Shown here piece after piece: positions 27,246 to 34,841 of a stretch of 50,494 nucleotides of DNA. How positions within the stretch are numbered: the stretch's first letter is position 1; every line of letters starts with the position of its first letter. Source of the stretch: Streptomyces glaucescens (lineage in GTDB: Bacteria > Actinomycetota > Actinomycetes > Streptomycetales > Streptomycetaceae); contig NZ_MUND01000196.1 in NCBI RefSeq assembly GCF_002154375.1, positions 1 to 50,494 on the forward strand, written 5' to 3'. Position numbers and translations under genes: made by a program. The notes beneath the pieces are model-generated. The model had not been told where the DNA came from. It was given only the letters and a program-made list of their open reading frames with translations, and searched no databases.

Positions 27246-29942
27246 CTAGGCCGGGCTGCGCAGTTCCTCGGCCTCGGTGACATGGTCGAAGACCACCGCA
27301 CCGGACGCCTCGGTGAGCAGATAGGCCTGCGCCTCGCCCACGTGGAAGTACATCCCGTGCAGCTCCAGCGCATCCTCGCGCAGGGCGCGGGCCACCGACT
27401 CGTGGGCGCGCAGGTGCTCCAGCTGCTGGACGACGTTGGTCAGACTCAGCTGCTCCACCGCGTCGGCGGGACGCCGCCCGGCGAGCCGTGTCCAGGGCCT
27501 GCTGTCGTCGGTCATCCGGTCCAGGCTCGGCAGCCCGTGCCGCAGCCACCGCTTGAGCGGCGTCTGCGGCAGACCGGATTCCTCCGGGTGCTCGTCACGC
27601 GCGCCGAGCAGCGCCTGCATGGCACCGCAGCCGGAGTGCCCGCACACGGTGATGTGCCGGACCTCCAGGACGTCCACCGCGTACTCGATGGCCGCCGCCA
27701 CCGAGTCGTCGCCGCTCTCCGCGCCGGGCAGTGGCACCAGGTTGCCCACGTTGCGCACCACGAACAGGTCTCCGGGGCCGCTGGACGTGATCATCGAGGT
27801 GACGAGGCGTGAGTCGGCGCAGGTGAGGAAGAGCTGCACCGGCCGCTGGCCCTCCCGTGCCAGCCGGGCCAGCTCGCCCCGCACCAGCGGTGCCGTCCTG
27901 CGTTGGAAGGCGCTGATGCCGCGGACGAGTTGATGACCGCCGGCGGGGGCCGAGCCGTCGGTGGGGTCCGGGCCGGAGGGCACGGTGAAGTCGTCGGCGC
28001 TCCCCGGGTGCTCCTGCTTCTCCAGGCTCTCCGGGTGCTCCTGGCGCTCCCCGTGCTCAGGCCCCTGCCCGTGCTCAGGTCCCTCCTCCTCCCGCGCCGG
28101 CTCCGAAGGCGCGGGCAGCCCCCTCTTCCCCGGTGTCCCCAGCGGATCCGGCCGATCCAGCCGCTCCGGCCGATCCGACGGCTGCAGCGGCTTCCGGGAG
28201 CCGGCCGAGTCGTCCGGCCCGGTGTCCGGGGCCGTCTCCTCTGCCGCACCCGGTGCCTCTTCGGCGCCGGGCAGCTCCCACTCGCACTGGTGGTTGCGCC
28301 ACGGTGTCCAGGGACGGCACCGGCAGTCGCTGGAACCCTCCGGTTCCGTCGCACCCGTGCCTGCTGGGTCCTCCGCGGGGGTGCCCGGCTCGGCGATGCG
28401 GATCCCGGCACGGCGACCGGTCAGTTCCACGGCGCCGCCCTGTGCGGTGTGCGTGTTGTGCCAGTCGTGCAGGGTCTCGTACGCCGCGTGGTCCATGAAG
28501 GATCCGTCCAACTCCACGACGGCGTCGGCGCCTTGCGGGATCTGGTGCAGCACCCGGCTCAGGCGGGGCACCGCGAGGAACGTCAACTGGCCTCTCACAT
28601 GGACGTGATGGACTCCCCCCTCTTCCGTGTGTGTGATCCGGGTGCGGGTCAGGCGGTGCAGGGCGACGGCGACGGCCACGGCGATCCCGAGGGCCACGCC
28701 CTCCAGAACGCCGAACAGCACCACGCCGAGGGTGGTGATGGCGTACACCAGCACTTCACGGTGGCGGGTCACCGTGCGGATGTGGTTCAGGGACACCATC
28801 TGGATGCCGACGGCCATCACCAGGGCGGCGAGCGCGGCGAGCGGGATCTGCTCCAGGAGCGGGACCATCAGCAGCGTGGCGACTACCACGAGAACGCCGT
28901 GCAGCATCGTGGAGTTCCGGCTCACCGCTCCCGCGTTCACGTTCGCCGTGCTGCGCACCGCGACGCCCGCGACCGGCAGTCCGCCGAGCCCGCCGGAGAC
29001 GATGTTCGCGGCGCCCTGGCCGAGCAGTTCCCGGTCCAGGTCGGAGCGTGGGACCCGGCCGGTGAGGCCCGGGCGGGCGGCGGCCAGCCTGTCCACCGCG
29101 ACCGCGCCGAGCAGCGACTGCACGCTGCACACCAGCGTGGTGGTCAGCACGGCGGCCACCAGGCCGAGCACCGGCCCCTCGGGCAGCCCGGCCAGCGCGT
29201 GGTTGTTCCAGGACGGCAGCTCCACCTTCGGCAGGGTCAGCCCGGCGAGCGAGGCGGTCGCGGTGGCGCCGGCGACGGCGATCAGCGGTGCCGGTGCCTT
29301 GCGCAGCAGCCGTCCGGCCCGGCCGGGCAGCCGGGGCCAGAGGAACAGCAGCGCCAGGGTGAGCGCGCTCGTCGACACGGCGGCGGGGTGCAGGTCCGCG
29401 AGCTGGGCGGGCAGCGCGCGCAGATTGTCCAGCACCGCGCTCTGCGGGGTGCCGCCGAGGACGATGTGCAGCTGGGCGACGGCGATGGTGACGCCGATCC
29501 CGGCCAGCATGCCGTGCACGATGGCGGGGCTGACCGCGAGGGCGGTGCGGGCCACGCGCAGGCAGCCGAGACCCAGTTGGGCGACACCGGCCAGGACGGT
29601 GATGGCGCAGGTCGTCCGCCATCCGTAGAGGTGGATGAGGTCGGCGGTGACGACCGTGAGCCCGGCGGCGGGTCCGCTCACCTGGAGCTGGGACCCGCCG
29701 AGCCGTCCGGCGACGAGGCCGCCCACGGCGGCGGCGACGAGGCCGGCCTGGAGAGGGGCGCCGGTGGCGAGGGCGATGCCGAGGGACAGGGGCAGGGCGA
29801 TCAGGAAGACCGCGATGGACGCCGACACATCCGCGCCGGCGATCCGGAAACGGCGGGGGCGCCGGGTCGGCGGGCTGTGCGGCTGGTGGTCGGGGTTCGG
29901 TCGGTGGGGGTCGGTCGTGCGTGTGGGGACGCAGGCTGACAT
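27246..29942 (-). CDS. SulP-family anion transporter fused to a beta-carbonic anhydrase
   Basis: An 898-residue fusion. Residues ~35-410 are a SulP membrane domain (SIAVFLIALPLSLGIALATGAP, VSGPAAGLTVV, IVHGMLAGIGV). A STAS-like domain follows (~430-500, HVRGQLTFLAVPRL ... AVVELDGSFMDHAAYETL). A hydrophilic, Glu/Pro/His-rich linker of ~140 residues with short repeats leads to a beta-carbonic anhydrase (~700-890). Its zinc motifs CADSRLV and HSGCGAM are intact. The likely task is bicarbonate transport coupled to CO2/HCO3- conversion; substrate choice is inferred. ATG 29942 follows GGAGGAG. Confidence 0.93.
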   Translation of the reverse strand: MSACVPTRTTDPHRPNPDHQPHSPPTRRPRRFRIAGADVSASIAVFLIALPLSLGIALATGAPLQAGLVAAAVGGLVAGRLGGSQLQVSGPAAGLTVVTADLIHLYGWRTTCAITVLAGVAQLGLGCLRVARTALAVSPAIVHGMLAGIGVTIAVAQLHIVLGGTPQSAVLDNLRALPAQLADLHPAAVSTSALTLALLFLWPRLPGRAGRLLRKAPAPLIAVAGATATASLAGLTLPKVELPSWNNHALAGLPEGPVLGLVAAVLTTTLVCSVQSLLGAVAVDRLAAARPGLTGRVPRSDLDRELLGQGAANIVSGGLGGLPVAGVAVRSTANVNAGAVSRNSTMLHGVLVVVATLLMVPLLEQIPLAALAALVMAVGIQMVSLNHIRTVTRHREVLVYAITTLGVVLFGVLEGVALGIAVAVAVALHRLTRTRITHTEEGGVHHVHVRGQLTFLAVPRLSRVLHQIPQGADAVVELDGSFMDHAAYETLHDWHNTHTAQGGAVELTGRRAGIRIAEPGTPAEDPAGTGATEPEGSSDCRCRPWTPWRNHQCEWELPGAEEAPGAAEETAPDTGPDDSAGSRKPLQPSDRPERLDRPDPLGTPGKRGLPAPSEPAREEEGPEHGQGPEHGERQEHPESLEKQEHPGSADDFTVPSGPDPTDGSAPAGGHQLVRGISAFQRRTAPLVRGELARLAREGQRPVQLFLTCADSRLVTSMITSSGPGDLFVVRNVGNLVPLPGAESGDDSVAAAIEYAVDVLEVRHITVCGHSGCGAMQALLGARDEHPEESGLPQTPLKRWLRHGLPSLDRMTDDSRPWTRLAGRRPADAVEQLSLTNVVQQLEHLRAHESVARALREDALELHGMYFHVGEAQAYLLTEASGAVVFDHVTEAEELRSPA

Positions 29943-30302
29943 GTTTCCCGTCTCCTCCGGGGCAGCGGTCGCGGAACAGGTCGGTCCCGCCGGGTGGCGG
30001 GTCGGTCGCGGCCGTGAGTCACGGCGTGCAGTGGCGGGATGAATCAACGCTCAGTAAACGAATAGTAATGCTGAGTAAAGGTCAAGCATGGATTTTCCCG
30101 GCAAATAGGTCAATAAATCACTCCGGAGAGTGAACCGAGTCTTTGATCGGCTTGTCGTACTAACTCCTTCTCGGTCCCGTGCGACCTTGGCGGCGCTGTC
30201 GGCTGGTCCGGCATTCCGCGCCAGGTGGCCGTACAGCGCGCACTTCACCCGAAAGCGCCCTCAGTGGCGTTGGCCCGAGAGAAGGAAGTAGGTGGGCGGA
30301 AG
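29943..30302. other. 360-nt intergenic promoter region
   Basis: The divergent region between the SulP-carbonic anhydrase and lipoprotein genes is unusually AT-rich around 30040-30130. Besides the direct repeats it holds an inverted repeat TCACTC-CGGA-GAGTGA (30118-30133). No coding frame with Streptomyces bias is seen. Confidence 0.6.
30050..30079. repeat. Two 9-bp direct repeats spaced by two helical turns
   Basis: CTCAGTAAA (30050-30058) and CTGAGTAAA (30071-30079) start 21 bp apart in the AT-rich promoter region of the SulP-carbonic anhydrase gene. Same-face spacing suggests a regulator site. The regulator is unknown. Confidence 0.45.
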
Positions 30303-31574
30303 ATGGCCGCCACCCAGAGGATCGCCGCGGGCGCCGTGGTTGCCGCGGTCTGTGCCGTGTCGCTCGCCGGATGTTCGGCAGGCTCCGACACCACGAAGGA
30401 GGGCGCGCCCGGGCCGCAGAGGCCGGAGGCGGCCCCCGCGCCCAATCGCCCCGTCCGGCTGATCGGCGACGGTTCCACGGCGTTCACCGGGGCCCAGCCG
30501 CATCTGCCCCGGCCCGAGCGGATGAAGCCCGGACAGCGGCCGCCGCAGTTCGTGGTGTTCTCCTGGGACGGCGCCGGCGAGGACAGCCAGCGGCTGTTCT
30601 CCCACTTCCGCAAGGTCGCCAAGGCGAACGACGCCACGATGACGTACTTCCTCAGCGGCGTGTATCTCCTGCCGGAGGACAAGGCCGACCTCTACAGGCC
30701 GCCGCAGCACTCACCGGGCCGCTCCGACATCGGCTTCAACGACCGGCAGGGCATCGCCGACACCGTGAAGCAGCTCCGCCTCGCCTGGCTGGAGGGCAAC
30801 GAGATCGGCACCCACTTCAACGGCCACTTCTGCGGCAAGGGCGGTGGCGTTGGCGAGTGGTCGGTGGAGGAGTGGAAGGACGAGATCTCCCAGGCCAAGC
30901 GGTTCGTGAAGTCCTGGAAGACCAACACCGGGATGACCAAGGCGGCACCGCTGCCGTTCGACTACGACAAGGAGCTGATCGGCGCCCGCACGCCCTGCCT
31001 GGAGGGCCAGCGGAACTTCATGGAGGCCGCCCGCGACCTGGGCTTCCGCTACGACACCAGCGGGGTCAACGACCAGGTGTGGCCCCGGAAGAAGGAGGGC
31101 CTGTGGGATCTGTCGATGCAGCTCGTGCCGTTCCCGGGGCACTCCTATGAGCAGTTGACCATGGACTACAACTTCATGGTCAACCAGTCCGGCACCACCA
31201 CCCAGGGCGACCCCGACAAGTACGACGCGTGGGGCGACCAGATGCGCGACGGCCTGCTCATGGGCTTCCGGCGCGCCTACGACGGCAACCGCGCGCCCCT
31301 GATCATCGGCAACCACTTCGAGTCCTGGAACGGCGGCACCTACATGCGTGCCGTCGAGGAGGTCATCGAGCGGGTGTGCACCAAGCCCGAGGTGCGCTGT
31401 GTCTCCTTCCGCCAACTGGCCGACTGGCTGGACGCCCAGGACCCGCAGACCCTGGCGAAGCTGCGCACGCTGAAGGTCGGCGAGGCGCCGAAGCAGGGCT
31501 GGGCGTCTTTCCTGGCCGACCGCCCGGCCCCCGCACCGAAGGGCGTGCCCGGGGCGCCGGCGGACAAGGGTTAG
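30303..31574 (+). CDS. Polysaccharide-deacetylase-like lipoprotein
   Basis: A 423-residue exported lipoprotein. A signal peptide ends in lipobox SLAGC (Cys ~24) and a Pro-rich spacer follows. The rest resembles the NodB/CE4 fold but with altered motifs: FSWDGAGED in place of the usual DDG motif, EIGTHFNGH as the HxxxH metal site, and RTPCL in place of RxPY. Activity as a classical N-deacetylase is therefore unproven. ATG 30303 (MAATQR) is taken as start; the longer frame from 30225 would bury the signal peptide. It is monocistronic and faces the CooC-like gene. Confidence 0.85.
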   Translation: MAATQRIAAGAVVAAVCAVSLAGCSAGSDTTKEGAPGPQRPEAAPAPNRPVRLIGDGSTAFTGAQPHLPRPERMKPGQRPPQFVVFSWDGAGEDSQRLFSHFRKVAKANDATMTYFLSGVYLLPEDKADLYRPPQHSPGRSDIGFNDRQGIADTVKQLRLAWLEGNEIGTHFNGHFCGKGGGVGEWSVEEWKDEISQAKRFVKSWKTNTGMTKAAPLPFDYDKELIGARTPCLEGQRNFMEAARDLGFRYDTSGVNDQVWPRKKEGLWDLSMQLVPFPGHSYEQLTMDYNFMVNQSGTTTQGDPDKYDAWGDQMRDGLLMGFRRAYDGNRAPLIIGNHFESWNGGTYMRAVEEVIERVCTKPEVRCVSFRQLADWLDAQDPQTLAKLRTLKVGEAPKQGWASFLADRPAPAPKGVPGAPADKG

Positions 31575-31600
31575 GTGCCGCGCCTGGCGGGAGCGGCGCG

Positions 31601-32581
31601 TCAGGCGTTCGCCACCACGCTCTCGCCGAGCACGAAGTCGGGGTCGACCTGCGCCGCCAGGTCGGCCCCGGTCCGCTCGTTGCCCCAGGACCGGGCGTTC
31701 TTCAGGTGGAAGTGCACCATCTGGCGGGTGTAGCGCTCCCAGTCGCGCTCGTCGTAGGTCGCGTCGGCAGCCGACCACAGGGCCTGCAGGGCACGGCGGT
31801 TGGCGTCCTCCAGAAGGTCGAACCGGGGCGGGCGGCCCTTCTCCATGGCGCGCACCCAGTCGGAGTGCCCGACGGTGACGAGCAGATCCTCCCCGACCTG
31901 TTCGCGCAGGTAGTCGAGGTCGTCCTGGCCCTGCACCTTGTTGCCGACGACTGCGAGCCGGACGCCGTAGTCACGGGCGTACTCCTTGTACTGCCGGTAG
32001 ACGGAGACGCCCTTCCGGGTCGGCTCGGCGACGAGGAACGTGATGTCGAAACGGGTGAACATACCGGAGGCGAAGGAGTCGGAGCCCGCGGTCATGTCGA
32101 CCACCACGTACTCGTCGCGGCCGTCGACGAGGTGGTTCAGGCACAGCTCCACCGCTCCCGTCTTGGAGTGGTAGCAGGCGACCCCCAGGTCGGCTTCGGT
32201 GAAGGGGCCGGTGACCATCAAGCGGACGGTGCCGCCGTCGAGTTCCACCGGCCGGGCGCAGGCGTCGTAGACCGGGTTGTCCTCGCGCACCCGCAGCAGC
32301 CGTGAGCCCTCGCCGGGCGGCGTGGTCTTGATCATCGTCGCGGCGGAGGCGATCCGCGGATTGCTGCCGCGCAGGTAATCCTTGATCAGCGGCAGCTGGT
32401 CGCCCATCGCGGGAAGTGCGGCGGCCTCCGTCTCGTCGAGGCCGAGCGCGACCCCCAGGTGCTGGTTGATGTCGGCGTCCACGGCGACCACCGCCGCGCC
32501 GGTGGCTGCGAGGTGGCGGATGAACAGGGAGGACAGGGTGGTCTTGCCGCTCCCGCCCTTCCCGACGAAAGCAATTTTCAT
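31601..32581 (-). CDS. CooC/ParA-like SIMIBI ATPase
   Basis: A 326-residue ATPase beginning MKIAFVGKGGSGKTTLSSLF, with an intact deviant Walker A (KGGSGKTT). Switch I is VVAVDADINQHLG, and the switch II region is EYVVVDMTAGSDSFASG; FLVAEPTRKGVSVY and VVGNKV follow. This sequence order is as in CooC-type nickel-insertase ATPases, but no metal enzyme lies nearby and no metal-binding CxC is seen. Roles in positioning or maturation are possible; none is established. It is divergent from the Fic-like gene with 101 nt between starts. Confidence 0.88.
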   Translation of the reverse strand: MKIAFVGKGGSGKTTLSSLFIRHLAATGAAVVAVDADINQHLGVALGLDETEAAALPAMGDQLPLIKDYLRGSNPRIASAATMIKTTPPGEGSRLLRVREDNPVYDACARPVELDGGTVRLMVTGPFTEADLGVACYHSKTGAVELCLNHLVDGRDEYVVVDMTAGSDSFASGMFTRFDITFLVAEPTRKGVSVYRQYKEYARDYGVRLAVVGNKVQGQDDLDYLREQVGEDLLVTVGHSDWVRAMEKGRPPRFDLLEDANRRALQALWSAADATYDERDWERYTRQMVHFHLKNARSWGNERTGADLAAQVDPDFVLGESVVANA

Positions 32582-32669
32582 GTTCAGTAAGCCTAGTGGT
32601 GCGAACGCCGCGCGCGCGGGGCGGACGTGAAGAAGACCACTCCTTCGTGGGGTTCGGCCCCCGGGTGCG

Positions 32670-32694
32670 TAATGTCGTACTCATGAGTACGACA
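32670..32694 (+). promoter_or_regulatory. -10 box inside a 22-bp perfect palindrome over a start codon
   Basis: TAATGT (32670-32675) ends 7 nt before ATG 32683, predicting a leaderless transcript. A perfect 22-bp palindrome (32673-32694, half-site TGTCGTACTCA) covers the end of the -10 box, the transcription start and the first four codons. It is a strong candidate operator or a 5'-end RNA hairpin. Confidence 0.65.
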
Positions 32695-33513
32695 GGCGCG
32701 AACGCCGATCGGGACCCCCTCGCGGCCCTGGGCGCACTGCCCGGTGTGGCCGACTCCGTGGAGTCCGTGCGCAAGGCCGTGGACCGGGTCTACGGGCACC
32801 GGATCATGCGGCGCCGCAGCAACGAGATCACCTCGGAGGCGGCCCTGCGAGGCGCCCGGGGTTCGGCGGCCCTGTCCGGCGCCGACTGGGCCCTGGAGGA
32901 GGTGCGCCGGCGCACCGACTTCAGCGGTGACGACCAGGCCCGGACCGTGGGCGCGGCGCTGCGGCTGACCGCCGAGGCCGGACAGCTGCTGTCCATCTGG
33001 CGGCAGTCCCCGCTGCGGGTGCTGGCCCGCCTGCACCTCGTCGCGGCGGCCGACAACGCCGACGAGGTGGGCCGCCCGCGGCAGTCGGGCGAGCCGGTCG
33101 ACGAGCCGCTGATCGAGCAGCCGCTGCCGGGCGCCGACGAGGTGTCGGCGCGTCTGGAGGGGCTGGCGGAGCTGATCATCGCGGGAGGTTCGGCCCCCGC
33201 GCTGGTCACGGCCGCGGTCGTGCACGGCGAACTGCTCGCGCTGCGCCCGTTCGTCTCCCACAACGGCCTGGTCGCGCGCGCGGCCGAGCGGATCGTCCTG
33301 GTCGGCAGCGGTCTGGACCCGAAGTCGGTCTGCCCGGCCGAGGTGGGCCACGCCGAGCTGGGGCGGGAGGCCTATCTGACCGCGTTCGACGGTTATCTGT
33401 CCGGCACGGCGGAGGGCATGGCGGCCTGGATCGCCCACTGCGGCAAGGCCGTCGAGCTGGGTGTGCGCGAGTCGACGGCGGTGTGCGAGGCGCTGCAGCG
33501 CGGAGCGGCGTAG
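32683..33513 (+). CDS. Fic/DOC-like protein with degenerate active site
   Basis: A 276-residue soluble protein, MSTTGANADRDPLAALG.... The segment LRPFVSHNGLVARAAERI near residue 190 resembles the Fic active-site loop HPFxxxNGRxxR. The catalytic His is replaced by Arg, and the core GNGR is HNGLVAR. The upstream helix VVHGELLAL fits the preceding Fic helix. So the fold is probably Fic but AMP transfer is doubtful. As I recall, the S. coelicolor neighbour is annotated only as an oxidoreductase. ATG 32683 has no ribosome binding site and lies in the palindrome. Codon bias is typical. Confidence 0.78.
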   Translation: MSTTGANADRDPLAALGALPGVADSVESVRKAVDRVYGHRIMRRRSNEITSEAALRGARGSAALSGADWALEEVRRRTDFSGDDQARTVGAALRLTAEAGQLLSIWRQSPLRVLARLHLVAAADNADEVGRPRQSGEPVDEPLIEQPLPGADEVSARLEGLAELIIAGGSAPALVTAAVVHGELLALRPFVSHNGLVARAAERIVLVGSGLDPKSVCPAEVGHAELGREAYLTAFDGYLSGTAEGMAAWIAHCGKAVELGVRESTAVCEALQRGAA

Positions 33514-33541
33514 GGGCCGGCGAAAGAGCCGGAAAAGGGTT

Positions 33542-33569
33542 GCGGCGGTACGAGGACTCGTACCGCCGC
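33542..33569 (+). terminator. Terminator of the Fic-like gene
   Basis: GCGGCGGTACGA (33542-33553) and TCGTACCGCCGC (33558-33569) form a perfect 12-bp stem with a GGAC loop, 29 nt after the stop. Confidence 0.85.
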
Positions 33570-33619
33570 TGGCATGATCACCCAGTTACCAAGCGTCCTC
33601 GAATGTCGCCCATCAGGTC

Positions 33620-33816
33620 GGGGACTTTGCCCTTACCTGGTGCGGCTGGCCCGTAATCGACGGGTCGACGTCGCGTGGGTGCCCGGTGTTCATGCTTCGG
33701 TCCGTGGGGCCATTTGCGTTCTGAAGGTGATCCTCTCGGATGTCCTTGGTCTCGCGGGCCGTTGAGTCCTTTGTACTCCAGTTCGGCAGTAAGCGGAAGT
33801 GGTGGCTCCACTTTTT
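33620..33816 (+). ncRNA. ssrS: Probable 6S-like RNA
   Basis: The gap between the Fic-like and HAD genes (33570-33837) has no coding bias but is structured. GGGGACT (33620-33626) can close with AGTCCTT (33765-33771), and GGCCCG (33648-33653) with CGGGCC (33755-33760), leaving an asymmetric internal bubble as in 6S RNA. An intrinsic terminator ends it on the plus strand. S. coelicolor 6S-like scr3559, about 190 nt, lies as I recall in the same gap (SCO3558-SCO3559). Ends are approximate; the assignment rests on position, size and partial fold. Confidence 0.6.
33797..33816 (+). terminator. Intrinsic terminator of the 6S-like RNA
   Basis: AAGTGG (33797-33802), loop TGGCT, CCACTT (33808-33813), followed by TTTACTTTT. 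One of the few hairpins in the window with a real T-tract. Confidence 0.75.
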
Positions 33817-33837
33817 ACTTTTGGGTTCAAACAGGGA

Positions 33838-34659
33838 CTAAAGGACGGTGGCGCGACGGCGGCTCGCGTACCAGACCAGTCCCGCCGTCGCCGCCGCCGC
33901 TCCTATCGCCGCCGCCGCGACCAGGGCGGGGCGCGGCGGTACGGAGAAGGCGGGCAGCCGCTGCTTGAGCCGCACCGGGCGGTGGAAATCGAGGATCGGC
34001 CAGCCGCGGGAAACGGCCTCCCGGCGCAGTGCCCGGTCTGGGTTCACGGCGTGCGGATACCCGACCGACTCCAGCATCGGCAGGTCGGTCGCGGAGTCGC
34101 TGTAGGCGTAGCAGCGCGCCAGGTCGTAGCCCTCGGACGCGGCGAGTTCCCGGATCGCCTCCGCCTTCGTGGGGCCGTAGGCGTAGTACTCGACCTCGCC
34201 GGTGTAGCAGCCGTCCTCGCCCACGACCATCCGGGTGGCCACCACCCGGTCGGCGCCCAGTAGCTCGCCGATCGGCTCGACCACCTCGGAGCCGGAGGTG
34301 GAGACGATCACCACGTCGCGGCCGGCGGTGTGGTGCTCCTCGATGAGCGAGGCCGCCTCGTCGTAGATGAGCGGGTCGATGAGGTCGTGCAGCGTCTCGG
34401 CGACGATCTCCTTCACCTGCTGGACGTTCCAGCCGCGGACGAGCCGGGACAGATACTCGCGCGTCCGTTCCATCTGGTCGTGGTCCATACCGCCGACGAG
34501 GAAGACGAACTGGGCATAGGCGGTCCGCAAGGCGGCCCTGCGGTTGATCAGTCCGCCTTGGTAGAAGGACTTGCTGAAGGTGAGCGTGCTCGACTTCGCA
34601 ATGACCGTCTTGTCCAGGTCAAAGAAGGCCGCTGTGCGGGGCAAGGAGTGGTTTTCCAC
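33838..34659 (-). CDS. HAD-IB phosphatase with C-terminal membrane anchor
   Basis: A 273-residue SerB/CicA-like HAD hydrolase: motif I FFDLDKT (catalytic Asp), motif II VIVSTSG, a Lys in GPTKAEAI, motif III YAYSDSATDLPML. The C-terminal ~25 residues form a membrane segment (LVAAAAIGAAAATAGLVWY). Its Streptomyces relatives are annotated as morphological-differentiation-associated. The open frame reaches ATG 34671, but that ATG is part of a -10 box (TATGCT); GTG 34659 is 7 nt downstream, so the leaderless start MENHSLP is preferred. It is convergent with the 6S-like RNA. Confidence 0.9.
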   Translation of the reverse strand: MENHSLPRTAAFFDLDKTVIAKSSTLTFSKSFYQGGLINRRAALRTAYAQFVFLVGGMDHDQMERTREYLSRLVRGWNVQQVKEIVAETLHDLIDPLIYDEAASLIEEHHTAGRDVVIVSTSGSEVVEPIGELLGADRVVATRMVVGEDGCYTGEVEYYAYGPTKAEAIRELAASEGYDLARCYAYSDSATDLPMLESVGYPHAVNPDRALRREAVSRGWPILDFHRPVRLKQRLPAFSVPPRPALVAAAAIGAAAATAGLVWYASRRRATVL

Positions 34660-34666
34660 GTCCCTG

Positions 34667-34672
34667 AGCATA
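34667..34672 (-). promoter_or_regulatory. -10 box of the HAD gene
   Basis: Minus-strand TATGCT followed by 7 nt then GTG 34659. It decides the start codon against ATG 34671. Confidence 0.6.
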
Positions 34673-34690
34673 GGCGCAGCCCATTCGGCG

Positions 34691-34696
34691 TAAGGT
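34691..34696 (+). promoter_or_regulatory. -10 box of the C-loop RNA
   Basis: TAAGGT matches TANNNT, with 7 nt to GTG 34704. It lies only 18 bp from the opposing -10 box of the HAD gene, so the two promoters overlap. Confidence 0.55.
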
Positions 34697-34703
34697 GGGG
34701 CGC

Positions 34704-34769
34704 GTGGGTTTGCCTGAGAGGGCTCTCGGGTACACCATGGAAGTCACGGATCGTTCGCGACCGTGCTAA
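34704..34769 (+). CDS. Predicted leaderless 21-codon small ORF
   Basis: GTG 34704 to TAA 34767-34769 encodes MGLPERALGYTMEVTDRSRP followed by Cys. The start is at the predicted transcription start of the TAAGGT promoter, so it needs no ribosome binding site. Codon bias is not Streptomyces-like (TTG, CCT, AGG, CGT, TAA), so either it is poorly expressed or the transcript is mainly a regulatory RNA. A second in-frame ATG at 34737 would give ten residues. Unknown. Confidence 0.35.
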   Translation: MGLPERALGYTMEVTDRSRPC

Positions 34770-34841
34770 CCCGGTCCGACTCCTCCCCCCCCGAGTCGGC
34801 CGTGGGGACGACCCCCGCTCTCCCCCCCGGCGGGGGTCGTC
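34704..34841 (+). ncRNA. Candidate small RNA with two C-rich loop hairpins
   Basis: After the small ORF, two stem-loops follow. CCGACTC (34776-34782) and GAGTCGG (34793-34799) flank loop CTCCCCCCCC. GACGACCCCCGC (34807-34818) and its exact complement (34830-34841) flank TCTCCCCCCCG. C-rich unpaired loops that can pair with Shine-Dalgarno GGAGG/GGGGAG are a hallmark of several Gram-positive trans-acting small RNAs. The second 12-bp stem can serve as terminator. No known RNA family is recognised. Confidence 0.5.

Noticed and set aside
33578..33811. 77-residue minus-strand frame
   Set aside because: No codon bias; region better explained by the 6S-like RNA on the plus strand.
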